From: an uncultured Prevotella sp.
GTDB taxonomy: Bacteria; Bacteroidota; Bacteroidia; Bacteroidales; Bacteroidaceae
Reading direction: 5' to 3'
Length of the DNA: 19,332 nt
Assembly (NCBI GenBank): GCA_946999045.1
Contig: CAMQBR010000035.1
Coordinates: forward strand, 1-19,332
A model generated the notes under the pieces. That model was not told where the DNA came from and ran no database searches. It saw only the letters and a program-made list of their open reading frames with translations. The position numbers and the translations under genes are program-made. Shown here piece after piece: positions 1 to 7,307 of this stretch; the first letter of the stretch is position 1, and the number at the start of each line of letters is the position of its first letter.

Positions 1-42
1 GCTTGTAAGGCAGATGCTCTAAACCAGCTGAGCTAAACGCCC
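1..42 (-). tRNA. tRNA-Val(TAC), 5' part only
   Basis: The reverse complement starts GGGCGTTTAGCTC, giving a 7-nt acceptor strand, TA, and the D-stem GCTC...GAGC. It continues into the anticodon stem TCTGC and loop CTTACAA, so the anticodon is TAC (valine). The window edge cuts the gene just after the anticodon loop, so the variable loop, T arm and 3' end are not visible. A strong promoter lies just upstream. Confidence 0.9.
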
Positions 43-62
43 TTACTATTTGTAAACGATTG

Positions 63-94
63 CAAAGGTATAACGATTTTGTGAAACTTGCAAA
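63..94 (-). promoter_or_regulatory. Bacteroidota-type promoter of tRNA-Val
   Basis: On the minus strand TTTG (91-94) is followed by a 20-bp spacer and TACCTTTG (63-70), an exact match to the Bacteroidota consensus TTTG-N19-21-TAnnTTTG. Transcription would begin about 14 nt before the mature tRNA 5' end at 42. Confidence 0.8.
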
Positions 95-200
95 TATTTT
101 TCAAACTTTTTTTATTTCTAATTTTAATATGTGAGCAGCGGTAAGCAAAGCCCATTCTTCCCAATGCGGCTCACAGCAAACAAGCTAATGGCTTAAAACT

Positions 201-311
201 GGTGCTATAAAATTAGCTTTGTTAGATTCTTAAAGTCAAAAAGAAGCCCCAACATAACAAAACATATTTCGTAAAATTTACTCACCATGTACGGTGGTAA
301 TTGATAAAACC
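201..311 (+). repeat. Intergenic repeat, copy A (internally deleted)
   Basis: This remnant of the window-wide repeat family keeps the left-end segment TATAAAATTAGCTTTGTTAGA. Its right end reads TACGGTGGTAATTGATAAAACC. The central hairpin found in other copies is missing. The parts that remain (AAGAAG, CATAACAAAACATATTT) resemble copy F at 11783-12036 more than copies B-E. The right end stops 6 bp short of the stop codon of the minus-strand MFS gene. Nothing else is recognisable between 95 and 317. Confidence 0.75.
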
Positions 312-317
312 TTGCCT

Positions 318-1508
318 TTAGTGCTTCGTAAACACGGTGAGCGATATTGATATGAGGGCAAGCAAGATACTGCATGCTGACACACCACCCCATCCGTAGA
401 AGTTCCAACATATACCCGATAAGAATGTTCCAAGCGAGCCACCCAAGAAGAAGGTTGTCATAAACACTGTATTAACTCTATTAGACGCTTTAGGCACTAA
501 CGACAAGGCACAACTCTGATTGCTTAATTGCACGCACTGCATACCCATATCAAGCACTATAATACCTGCTATAATACCTACATAAGCATTTTGAAACAAA
601 TACATCACTACCCATGACAAGCATACGCAACCACTTCCTAAGTATTGAAAACGACGAATGCCATATATATGGATATATTTACCTACAAAAGAAGCAGTTA
701 TAGCTCCAGCAAAACCACACAAGCCTAACATACCAATCATATCATTGCCAGCATAAAAAGGTTTACTACTCATCTTAAAAGCCAAGGTGCTCCACAAAGA
801 AAAAAAGCTACCAAAGCACAAGGCAGCACGAACAGACACCAGTTGTAAGGTGCTGTTATGGCGAAGCAACGAGAAAACTGTTTTCATAAGTTGTTGGTAT
901 GTGCCCTTAAAGTTAACTGGCATTTCGGGCATCATACTCCATACTGCAACAATACAAACAATCATGAGCACACTTGCTACCCAATAAATAGCACGCCAAC
1001 CAAAATACTCTCCTACAATACCACTTATTACACGTGAGCCCAAAATGCCTGCCAACAACCCACTGAGCAAGATGCCCATGTTACGGGTTTTGCGGTCTGG
1101 ACGAGAATATTGAGAGGCTATAGGCATAAACACTTGTGGTATAACCGAACAAGCACCTATCACTATAGAGATACCCAATATAACATGAATATTTGAGGAG
1201 GTGGCAACAACCAAAAGTGATACCACTAACACTACCAAACTGGTAAACACCAGCTTGCGTCTGCTGTAAAGGTCGCCTAAGGGAATAATAAACAGCAAGC
1301 CAAGAGCATAACCTATCTGCGCACACATTGGCATCATATTGGCTGTTAAGTGCGACACGTGCAGAGCATCGCTTATCATATTAAGCAGTGGCTGACTATA
1401 ATAAATATTTGCTACTGTTACGCCCGATAAAATTGCTAACATCCATAACAGCACACGAGGTATACCACCATTAGGAACCAAAGGAGATAATTTATTATTA
1501 TAAAGCAT
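318..1508 (-). CDS. MFS transporter
   Basis: A 396-residue, very hydrophobic protein with about 12 membrane segments, typical of a proton-coupled drug or metabolite exporter of the major facilitator superfamily. The N-terminal half has the sequence ANIYYSQPLL (residues 33-42), common in the YgaY/YnfM-like MFS permeases, and the loop 2-3 signature GDLYSRRK (residues 78-85), the conserved MFS motif A with its paired arginines. The length is normal and no frameshift is seen. The substrate cannot be told from sequence. It lies downstream of mlaE-mlaF on the same strand, but repeat copy B and more than 200 bp separate it, so cotranscription is uncertain. I found no clear -7 box directly upstream. 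Repeat copy A follows within 6 bp of its stop codon. Confidence 0.85.
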   Translation of the reverse strand: MLYNNKLSPLVPNGGIPRVLLWMLAILSGVTVANIYYSQPLLNMISDALHVSHLTANMMPMCAQIGYALGLLFIIPLGDLYSRRKLVFTSLVVLVVSLLVVATSSNIHVILGISIVIGACSVIPQVFMPIASQYSRPDRKTRNMGILLSGLLAGILGSRVISGIVGEYFGWRAIYWVASVLMIVCIVAVWSMMPEMPVNFKGTYQQLMKTVFSLLRHNSTLQLVSVRAALCFGSFFSLWSTLAFKMSSKPFYAGNDMIGMLGLCGFAGAITASFVGKYIHIYGIRRFQYLGSGCVCLSWVVMYLFQNAYVGIIAGIIVLDMGMQCVQLSNQSCALSLVPKASNRVNTVFMTTFFLGGSLGTFLSGICWNFYGWGGVSACSILLALISISLTVFTKH

Positions 1509-1578
1509 ATATATTTTTTAGTTAACGAGTTAGTAGCTTTCTAAAATTCTATGTTTAGTATCTCAGAAATTCTATAAA

Positions 1579-1760
1579 GGGCGGTTCTATCAATTAGCTT
1601 TGACAGACGGTGAGACTATTTTTGAGGTTAATGTGTTTGTGAGTGAAGGAGTATAGCGAGCTATACCACTGAACAAACAAGCAAATTGAACCAAAAGGGT
1701 ACACAAGATGACAAAACGTAAAACACTGACATAAAAAACTTTACGGTGGTAATTGATAAA
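1579..1760 (+). repeat. Intergenic repeat, copy B (lacks the internal module)
   Basis: The left terminus GGGCGGTTCTATCAATTAGC starts at 1579. The central hairpin is built around GTATAGCGAGCTATAC, and the right end reads ACGGTGGTAATTGATAAA, without the final GAACCRCCC. The roughly 60-bp module present in C, D, E and F is absent, which makes this the shortest near-complete copy (about 182 bp). The right end lies 14 bp from the stop codon of mlaF. A 62-codon minus-strand reading frame through it is repeat sequence and not a gene. Confidence 0.85.
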
Positions 1761-1774
1761 GCTAAACATAAAGT

Positions 1775-2536
1775 TCAAAGTGTTTCTTCTGCCTCTTTTA
1801 CTTTTTTAAACAAATTAGATGCAAACACAAGGTCGTTGAGCTTTTTGTTTTCCGAATTAACCACCTGCGTTTTATCACCTATCCACTCTACCCTACCTTT
1901 GTAGATAAACGCAATGTTCTCACCAATCTCCATTACAGAATTCATATCATGCGTATTGATAATGGTAGTCATATTATATTCCTTGGTAATACTCGATAGC
2001 AATTTATCAATAACCAATGATGTTTTAGGGTCTAAGCCAGAGTTAGGTTCATCGCAAAACAAATATTTTGGGTTAAGAACAATGGCACGAGCAATGGCAA
2101 CCCGCTTTTGCATTCCGCCCGATAACTCACCAGGATATTTATCTTGCGCATCCAACAGTTTAACACGTTCTAAGCACTCCTTGGCACGTTTCACTCGGTC
2201 TCGATAGATTTTTGATGAGAACATATCCAAGGGGAACATTACATTTTCCAAAACAGTCATCGAATCAAACAATGCAGAGTTTTGGAACACCATGCCCATT
2301 TCTCGTCGCATCATGGCTTTTGCGTGCTTGCTCATTGCTACAAAGTTGCGTCCATCGTACATTACTTGTCCCTTGGTAGGTGTACATAATCCCACTATGT
2401 TTTTTACTAACACTGTTTTTCCTGAGCCGCTTTGTCCTATAATCAAGTTAGCTTTACCTTCATCAAACTGCAAATTAATGTCATGTAGTACCTCTTTATC
2501 ATCAAACGACTTATATAGATGTTTTACTTCTATCAT
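1775..2536 (-). CDS. mlaF: MlaF-like ABC transporter ATPase
   Basis: ATP-binding subunit of an Mla/MCE-type phospholipid transporter, which powers lipid movement between the inner and outer membranes. The 253 residues contain Walker A GQSGSGKT (34-41), the Q-loop glutamine in VFQNS (about 85), the signature LSGGM (138-142), Walker B YLFCDEP (158-164) and the H-loop histidine in NTHD (196). The sequence GQSGSGKTVLVKNIVGL and the LSGGMQKRVAIARA stretch are characteristic of the MlaF/Mkl branch rather than amino-acid importers. It starts 13 bp after the mlaE stop, so the two form an operon. No MCE-domain (MlaD-like) gene follows; the next gene is an MFS transporter beyond a repeat. The start at 2536 is the natural one because it opens the conserved MIEVKHLYKSF strand. 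Confidence 0.9.
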   Translation of the reverse strand: MIEVKHLYKSFDDKEVLHDINLQFDEGKANLIIGQSGSGKTVLVKNIVGLCTPTKGQVMYDGRNFVAMSKHAKAMMRREMGMVFQNSALFDSMTVLENVMFPLDMFSSKIYRDRVKRAKECLERVKLLDAQDKYPGELSGGMQKRVAIARAIVLNPKYLFCDEPNSGLDPKTSLVIDKLLSSITKEYNMTTIINTHDMNSVMEIGENIAFIYKGRVEWIGDKTQVVNSENKKLNDLVFASNLFKKVKEAEETL

Positions 2537-2549
2537 AAAAAAAAATATA

Positions 2550-3299
2550 TCAACTTAGCAATGGAGTTAAAAACACATCGGCAAACAAAATGAGCACCGA
2601 ACTATTTACTACAGCATCTGTAGAAGCCTTACCTACTGCTACCGATCCGCCTTTTACCGTATATCCAAAGAATGAAGATACACTGGCAATAATGAATGCA
2701 AACACCACACATTTTATAATACTCATCCACATAAACCAAACTTTAAACGAATATTGCAACCCCTGCGTTAGGTCGGTTGGCGATAACACGCCACTATATG
2801 CCGTAGCGTATGCTCCAATAACACCAGCTACCGAACTGAATATAACCAAAAAAGGCATAATAGTTACCAAGCCTACTATTTTAGGCAAAATAAGATAACA
2901 AGCAGAGTTAACGCCCATTATCTCTAAAGCATCTACTTGCTGCGTTACTCGCATCGTGCCTAATTCGGATGCTATATTAGAGCCTATCTTACCAGCCAAT
3001 ATCAAACACATAAAGGCACTTGAAAACTCAAGCAACAATATCTCACGTGTTACATATCCTGTTGTCCAGCGAGGCATCCACGGATTTTGCACATTTATTT
3101 TCATTTGTATGCAAATAACGGCTCCTATAAAGAAAGATATTAGTAACACCAAGGGTATAGAGTCTACCCCCAGCTTAGCCATCTCTTTGATATATTGCTT
3201 AAAAAACATACGCATACGTTCGGGTCGGGCAAAGGTACGACTCATTAGTATTAAATACTGACCAAACGTTTTTAGATATATGTACGATAGCTTAATCAT
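2550..3299 (-). CDS. mlaE: MlaE-like ABC transporter permease
   Basis: Integral membrane permease of the Mla/MCE phospholipid transporter, partner of the ATPase encoded immediately downstream. From the chosen ATG at 3299 the protein is 249 residues and begins MIKLSYIYLKTFGQYLILM. It then shows the family's conserved core: VLLISFFIGAVICIQ, the REILLLEFSSAFMCLILAGKIGSNIASELGTM-type region (the conserved G-x-x-x-A-x-E-L-G-T/S-M loop), and DALEIMGVN. An upstream ATG at 3350 is in frame, but it would lie inside the promoter at 3331-3360 and adds residues absent from the family, so I reject it. The stop is TGA at 2550-2552, 13 bp before mlaF. Length and residues look intact. Confidence 0.9.
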   Translation of the reverse strand: MIKLSYIYLKTFGQYLILMSRTFARPERMRMFFKQYIKEMAKLGVDSIPLVLLISFFIGAVICIQMKINVQNPWMPRWTTGYVTREILLLEFSSAFMCLILAGKIGSNIASELGTMRVTQQVDALEIMGVNSACYLILPKIVGLVTIMPFLVIFSSVAGVIGAYATAYSGVLSPTDLTQGLQYSFKVWFMWMSIIKCVVFAFIIASVSSFFGYTVKGGSVAVGKASTDAVVNSSVLILFADVFLTPLLS

Positions 3300-3330
3300 C
3301 TTATTATTACACCTTTTTGTGAGTTTGCTG

Positions 3331-3360
3331 CAAAAGTAACGAAAAAACATTGAATACCAA
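3331..3360 (-). promoter_or_regulatory. Promoter of mlaE-mlaF
   Basis: On the minus strand TTG (3358-3360), a 19-bp spacer and TACTTTTG (3331-3338) match the Bacteroidota -33/-7 consensus. The predicted start of transcription, near 3325, leaves a leader of about 25 nt before the ATG at 3299. Confidence 0.7.
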
Positions 3361-3431
3361 TAATCAACCTACTTGTTTTTTGGGAATTAGTAACTTACAG
3401 GTCATTGTACACAAAATAAGGAAACATACTA

Positions 3432-3463
3432 TTTGTAAGATATAAAAAAAATATGTAAGTTTG
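3432..3463 (+). promoter_or_regulatory. Promoter of lptB, upstream of repeat copy C
   Basis: TTTG (3432-3435), a 20-bp spacer and TAAGTTTG (3456-3463) form an exact Bacteroidota consensus promoter on the plus strand. No gene lies between it and lptB, so its transcript would carry all of repeat copy C (3507-3764) in a leader of about 315 nt. Confidence 0.7.
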
Positions 3464-3506
3464 CAAACTACAAAACCGCAAGTATGAAGTATACTTATTA
3501 AATTAA

Positions 3507-3764
3507 GAGTGGTTCTATCAAGTAGCTTTGACAGATTGTGAGACTATTTTTATATAAAACAGGCTGCGCCTCAACAATTCAAACAAGTTTGATTGTATTC
3601 GGCTTGCACTATTTTTGAGGTCAATTTGCTTGTGAGTGAAAGGGAGCATAGCGAGCTATACCACTGAACGAACAAGCAAATTGAACCCAAAAGAGTACAC
3701 TATATGACAAAGCATAAAAACACTGACATAAAAAACTTTACGGTGGTAATTGATAGAACCACCC
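3507..3764 (+). repeat. Intergenic repeat, copy C (module in the left arm)
   Basis: A near-complete copy of about 258 bp. The left terminus is GAGTGGTTCTATCAAGTAGC. The right terminus is GGTAATTGATAGAACCACCC, the reverse complement of the family's left end. Unlike D, E and F, the internal module (from CAGGCTGCGCCTCAACAATT to CGGCTTGC, about 3558-3612) sits in the left arm and is inverted relative to those copies. It is bracketed by two copies of ACTATTTTT. The central hairpin is present (GAGCATAGCGAGCTATACCAC). The flanks ATTAA and TAAA could be read as a 3-bp TAA target duplication, but other copies do not support a fixed duplication. Confidence 0.9.
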
Positions 3765-3787
3765 TAAACCAAAAAGATTATATCAAC

Positions 3788-4618
3788 ATGAATGAAAATA
3801 TAGATTTATCAACGCAAAACAAAGAAGAAAGCAATACATTGGTACTTCGCACTGAGGGATTAGTTAAAAGATATGGTAAACGTACGGTAGCTAACAAAGT
3901 AAGCTACAATGTACGACAAGGAGAGATTGTGGGATTATTAGGACCTAATGGTGCGGGTAAAACCACATCATTCTACATGACAACAGGACTGGTAATACCT
4001 AATGAGGGACATGTATACCTCAATGATAAGGAAATAACAGATTATCCTGTGTACAAGCGAGCACAAGCAGGTATTGGATATTTACCACAAGAGGCAAGCG
4101 TATTCCGCAAGATGAGTGTAGAGGATAACATTCTCTCCGTATTAGAGCTCACCAAACTCACCCACCAACAACAAAAAGAGAAGTTGGAAAATCTAATTAA
4201 CGAGTTTAGACTCAATAAGGTTCGCAAAAACAAAGGCGACCAACTCTCGGGTGGTGAGCGGCGTCGTACAGAGATTGCTCGGTGTTTAGCTATCGACCCT
4301 AAGTTTATTATGCTGGATGAGCCCTTTGCAGGCGTCGACCCTATTGCCGTTGAAGATATTCAACACATAGTTTGGCGATTAAAGTATCACAACATAGGTA
4401 TTCTTATTACCGACCACAATGTGCAGGAAACCTTGACCATTACCGACCGAGCTTACCTCTTATTTGAAGGTAGAATATTATTTCATGGCACTCCAGAAGA
4501 GTTGGCTGACAATAAGATTGTACGAGAAAAGTATCTGGGTAGCAACTTTATTCTTCGTAAAAAAGATTTTCAACTAATTGACGAAAAAAGATATGCTAAA
4601 GCAGAAGAAGATGAATAA
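3788..4618 (+). CDS. lptB: LPS export ABC transporter ATPase LptB
   Basis: ATPase of the LptB2FG complex, which extracts lipopolysaccharide from the inner membrane and drives it to the cell surface. From the ATG at 3788 it has 276 residues, with Walker A GPNGAGKT (52-59), Q-loop YLPQEASVFRKM (98-109), signature LSGGE (153-157), Walker B FIMLDEP (173-179) and H-loop TDHNV (208-212). RTEGLVKRYGKRTVANKVS and QEASVFRKMSVEDN are typical LptB sequences. The frame is open back to an ATG at 3704, but that codon and the next 20 or so lie inside repeat copy C (encoding DIKNFTVVID from the repeat end), so I place the start at 3788. The C-terminal tail after GSNF is about 20 residues longer than in enterobacterial LptB. 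Confidence 0.92.
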   Translation: MNENIDLSTQNKEESNTLVLRTEGLVKRYGKRTVANKVSYNVRQGEIVGLLGPNGAGKTTSFYMTTGLVIPNEGHVYLNDKEITDYPVYKRAQAGIGYLPQEASVFRKMSVEDNILSVLELTKLTHQQQKEKLENLINEFRLNKVRKNKGDQLSGGERRRTEIARCLAIDPKFIMLDEPFAGVDPIAVEDIQHIVWRLKYHNIGILITDHNVQETLTITDRAYLLFEGRILFHGTPEELADNKIVREKYLGSNFILRKKDFQLIDEKRYAKAEEDE

Positions 4619-4671
4619 AGAGAGCTACTAAAGGTGTTAAAAAAGTTAAGCCATGAGATATTTCCCCAAAA

Positions 4672-4938
4672 GGGTGGTTCTATCAATTAGCTTTGACAGA
4701 TAGTGCGACTATTTTTGAGGTAAATTTGTTTGTGAGTGAAGGAGTATAGCGAACTATACTACTGAACAAACAAGCAAATTGAACCAAAAACGGAGCAAGC
4801 CGAATGCAATCAAACTTGTTTGAATTGTTGAGGCGCAGCCTGTTTTATATAAAGAGTACACAAGATGATAAAACGTAAAAACACTGACATAAAAACACTG
4901 ACATAAAAACTTTACGGTGATAATTGATAAAACTACCC
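4672..4938 (+). repeat. Intergenic repeat, copy D
   Basis: A near-complete copy of about 267 bp filling the gap between the convergent genes lptB and the HD-domain gene. The left terminus is GGGTGGTTCTATCAATTAGC and the right terminus is GATAATTGATAAAACTACCC. The central hairpin occupies 4722-4780. The arms AAATTTGTTTGTGAGTG and ACTGAACAAACAAGCAAATT surround AGTATAGCGAACTATACT, giving roughly 28 pairs with a few mismatches. The module (GGAGCAAGCCGAATG to CAGCCTGTTTTATAT, about 4792-4852) is in the right arm. A 13-bp stretch, ACACTGACATAAA, is tandemly duplicated near 4880-4908. Apart from this repeat, the 336-bp gap from 4619 to 4954 holds nothing I recognise. Confidence 0.9.
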
Positions 4939-4954
4939 TAAAGCTAACAACTTG

Positions 4955-5590
4955 TTAAGATTTTGCTTTCTTATAAAACTTCTCAAACATTCGTCTCAAT
5001 TCGTCCTGATCTTCAATTATGAGCCGTATCTCTTTAAGATATTGATGATTAGGCGAATTAGGAATCCAAAGTTTGATGTATCCCGTATTAGAATACTTTT
5101 CTTTGATATGCTGCTGAAAGCGTTGCCAGAGCTCCTGTTTAGTTATCTGCGGATAATTTTCTAAACCCGTCTCAATAGCACGTTTAAAAACATGGTCGGG
5201 CTGCAAATTTCTATTAGCCTCAGCAACAATCTTACCATACATACTTCGAGGAGAATGAGCCGAACTGGCACGATGATCCTCTACAGCTTCACGCATGATA
5301 CGTATCTGCTCGGACGAAAACCAACGCTTTAATCGTGCATCAGCTGCTAATATCTTTCCACCTGTGATATGATGAATGGCTCGAGGCCCCAACATACCTA
5401 AATCATGATAAGCAGCTATGGTGTAAACCATATTGATGTCTACCCCTATTTTACGAGCCAAATACAAGCTACGCTTTATTACCCCCTGCACATGAGCAAG
5501 CCCATGTGATGAACCAAAAGCATTATATTTGGGTAAAATTTGCTGTTCTATAAAAGACATCAGCTCGAGGTTTACATTGTTTTCTATCAT
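4955..5590 (-). CDS. HD-domain protein, putative metal-dependent phosphohydrolase
   Basis: A 211-residue soluble protein of the HD superfamily, whose members usually hydrolyse phosphate esters of nucleotides or signalling molecules. It has the expected N-terminal histidine in SHGLAHVQGV (H29 and H33), the HD dyad in AAYHDLGM (H62-D63) and a third histidine in VEDHRASS (H106). The last ligand of the H...HD...D pattern would normally lie in a D-A-D-R stretch. The best match here is EANRN (124-128), with Asn126 where Asp is expected, so the metal site may be altered. The substrate is unknown. The gene is monocistronic as far as can be seen. It is divergent from menA and ends 16 bp from repeat copy D. 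The ATG at 5590 is preceded by a -7 box. Confidence 0.8.
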   Translation of the reverse strand: MIENNVNLELMSFIEQQILPKYNAFGSSHGLAHVQGVIKRSLYLARKIGVDINMVYTIAAYHDLGMLGPRAIHHITGGKILAADARLKRWFSSEQIRIMREAVEDHRASSAHSPRSMYGKIVAEANRNLQPDHVFKRAIETGLENYPQITKQELWQRFQQHIKEKYSNTGYIKLWIPNSPNHQYLKEIRLIIEDQDELRRMFEKFYKKAKS

Positions 5591-5605
5591 AAACGCTGGA
5601 TTGTT

Positions 5606-5637
5606 TTTGCAAATATAAGAAAAAATGTTTACTTTTG
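5606..5637 (+). promoter_or_regulatory. Promoter of menA
   Basis: TTTG (5606-5609), a 20-bp spacer and TACTTTTG (5630-5637) match the Bacteroidota consensus exactly on the plus strand. The transcript would start near 5644 and carry a leader of about 95 nt before the menA ATG at 5740. Confidence 0.75.
5610..5617 (-). promoter_or_regulatory. -7 box of the HD-domain gene
   Basis: The minus strand reads TATATTTG at 5610-5617, an exact TAnnTTTG box located 20 bp upstream of the HD gene's ATG. No good TTTG is seen at the -33 position. It lies directly against the -33 box of the divergent menA promoter. Confidence 0.55.
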
Positions 5638-5739
5638 TCTTGAATATTGTATCTGAAATTCACCAACTTTTCACGGAAAATTACTATCACTCTTGTGTAG
5701 TAGCATTAGTTGAGTGCTTTTTAAATAAATAACATCCAT

Positions 5740-6645
5740 ATGCAATCTCCTGTTATACAACGTAATTCTTTGAAAGCATGGTTATTGGCTATTCGCCCCA
5801 AAACTCTTACTGGAGCAGCGGTTCCTGTAATGATAGGTGCAGCACTGGCAATAACTAATTTACAGAGCGATGTTAGAATAGTGCCTATCATATTGTGCTT
5901 TCTATTTGCGTTTATTATGCAAATAGACGCAAACTTTATCAATGACTATCTCGACTTTATGCGTGGCAACGATGATGAAACGCGCTTAGGTCCACGCAGA
6001 GCTTGCGCACAAGGGTGGATATCGCCCAAAAGTATGCGCATAGGTATTGCCATAACTACTACTGTAGCCTGTATTATAGGACTTCCTTTAATATTTTATG
6101 GCGGCTGGGAGATGATATTGGTTGGCGCAATATGTGTACTCTTTTGCTTTCTTTATACCACCCATTTATCTTATATTGGTATGGGAGACGTGCTGGTACT
6201 TTGCTTTTTTGGTATCGTTCCTGTTTGCTTAACCTATTATTTAGCACTTCCAAGTAATTGTGCACACATTTCGTTAGAAGTTTTTTTAAGTTCTATAGCC
6301 TGTGGATTAGTAATTGATACCATGCTGATAGTAAATAATTACAGGGATATAGATAACGATAGCAGAGCACACAAAAAAACATTAGTAGTAATGTTGGGAG
6401 CTAACATATCACGAATGGTATACCTCATGATAGGTTGGATAGCTTGCTTAATAGGTATAGTATTTCTGCTTAATTCACATATATGGGCATTTTTCTTACC
6501 CTTTATCTATGCCATTTTACATACCATAACTTATCGTAAGATATGTAAGATAAAGCAAGGTAAAGCCCTTAACATGCTGTTGGGCGAAACAGCTCGCAAT
6601 ATGTTTATTTATGGCATATTGACTGCCATTGGTATTTTGGTATAA
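5740..6645 (+). CDS. menA: 1,4-dihydroxy-2-naphthoate polyprenyltransferase (MenA)
   Basis: Membrane prenyltransferase of menaquinone synthesis, which attaches the polyprenyl chain to 1,4-dihydroxy-2-naphthoate to give demethylmenaquinone. The 301 residues form a UbiA-type fold with about 8-9 membrane segments. The first aspartate-rich motif NDYLDFMRGNDDE (68-80) follows the MenA pattern NDxxDxxxGxDDE, and RLGPRRACAQGWIS matches the MenA region after it. The second motif is NNYRDIDND, followed by KKTLVVMLG. The N-terminal LAIRPKTLTGAAVPV is also a MenA hallmark. The gene stands alone, with the other men genes outside the window, and is driven by the consensus promoter about 100 bp upstream. 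It ends 7 bp before a solitary copy of the repeat-family terminus. Confidence 0.9.
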   Translation: MQSPVIQRNSLKAWLLAIRPKTLTGAAVPVMIGAALAITNLQSDVRIVPIILCFLFAFIMQIDANFINDYLDFMRGNDDETRLGPRRACAQGWISPKSMRIGIAITTTVACIIGLPLIFYGGWEMILVGAICVLFCFLYTTHLSYIGMGDVLVLCFFGIVPVCLTYYLALPSNCAHISLEVFLSSIACGLVIDTMLIVNNYRDIDNDSRAHKKTLVVMLGANISRMVYLMIGWIACLIGIVFLLNSHIWAFFLPFIYAILHTITYRKICKIKQGKALNMLLGETARNMFIYGILTAIGILV

Positions 6646-6652
6646 AGTTATA

Positions 6653-6668
6653 GGGTGGTTCTATAAAC
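6653..6668 (+). repeat. Solitary left-end sequence of the repeat family
   Basis: GGGTGGTTCTATAAAC, 7 bp after the menA stop codon, matches the outer 15 bp of the repeat terminus. No central hairpin or right end follows, so it is a fragment or scar. The stretch 6669-6834 beyond it holds nothing I recognise. Confidence 0.6.
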
Positions 6669-6834
6669 CAATATATACTTTTATGCCATAAACATTTTTG
6701 GGCTATACCTTCACATATTTTTATTTTTCTGAAAGATGTCGTTACGTTATCACAAATTACTATATTTTACTAATAATCAACGAGATATGGCGCAAAGATA
6801 TAGTGTTAATATCAACCGTATTATCATTGTCTAA

Positions 6835-6922
6835 CAATCTCATTGAGTTTGCGAGGCAATTTCATTGAGTTTGTGGGGAAATTACATTGAGTTTGTGCTG
6901 CAATCTCAATGAGATTGTACTT
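6835..6922 (+). repeat. Four tandem 22-bp units with a palindromic core
   Basis: Units at 6835-6856, 6857-6878, 6879-6900 and 6901-6922 repeat at exactly 22 bp. The core of the first is CAATCTCATTGAGTTTG. The fourth is CAATCTCAATGAGATTG, a perfect 8+8 palindrome around one base. The last five bases of each unit vary (CGAGG-, TGGGG-, TGCTG- and TACTT-like). The 22-bp spacing is about two helical turns. No reading frame or gene is associated with it. Confidence 0.8.
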
Positions 6923-6966
6923 AAGAGCTGTTCTTTAAGAAATCATCCTACACATACTTATATATA

Positions 6967-7223
6967 GGGCGGTTCTATCAATTACCACCGTAACGTTTTT
7001 TATGTCAGTTTTTTTTGCGTTTTGTCATCTTGTAGACTCTTTTTATATAAAACAGGCTGCGCCTCAACAATTCAAACAAGTTTGATTGTATTCGGCTTGC
7101 TCCGTTTTTGGTTCAATTTGCTTGTTCGTTCAGTAGTATAGCTCGCTATACTCCTTCACTCACAAACAAATTTACCTCAAAAATAGTTGCACAATCTGGC
7201 AAAGCTAATTGATAGAACTGCCC
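6967..7223 (-). repeat. Intergenic repeat, copy E (inverted relative to B-D)
   Basis: A near-complete copy of about 257 bp in the opposite orientation. On the plus strand it opens with GGGCGGTTCTATCAATTACC, the right-end type of terminus, and closes with AGCTAATTGATAGAACTGCCC. The central hairpin around GTATAGCTCGCTATAC is nearly perfect. The module is placed as in copy D once orientation is allowed for. It lies about 85 bp upstream of the gdhA promoter. Confidence 0.9.
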
Positions 7224-7307
7224 TTTAGGCTTATCACAAAATAGATACATAAAAACAGGTAATTATAAAAAATATAAGTACCAATCTATATTTTTTATTG
7301 AATAATA

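Noticed and set aside
1590..1778. 62-codon minus-strand ORF overlapping the end of mlaF
   Set aside because: It lies entirely in repeat copy B; its peptide is the translation of the repeat's hairpin and termini.
6835..6922. Short CRISPR array
   Set aside because: The 22-bp units are contiguous, with only about 5 variable bases between palindromic cores. There are no spacers of normal length and no cas genes.
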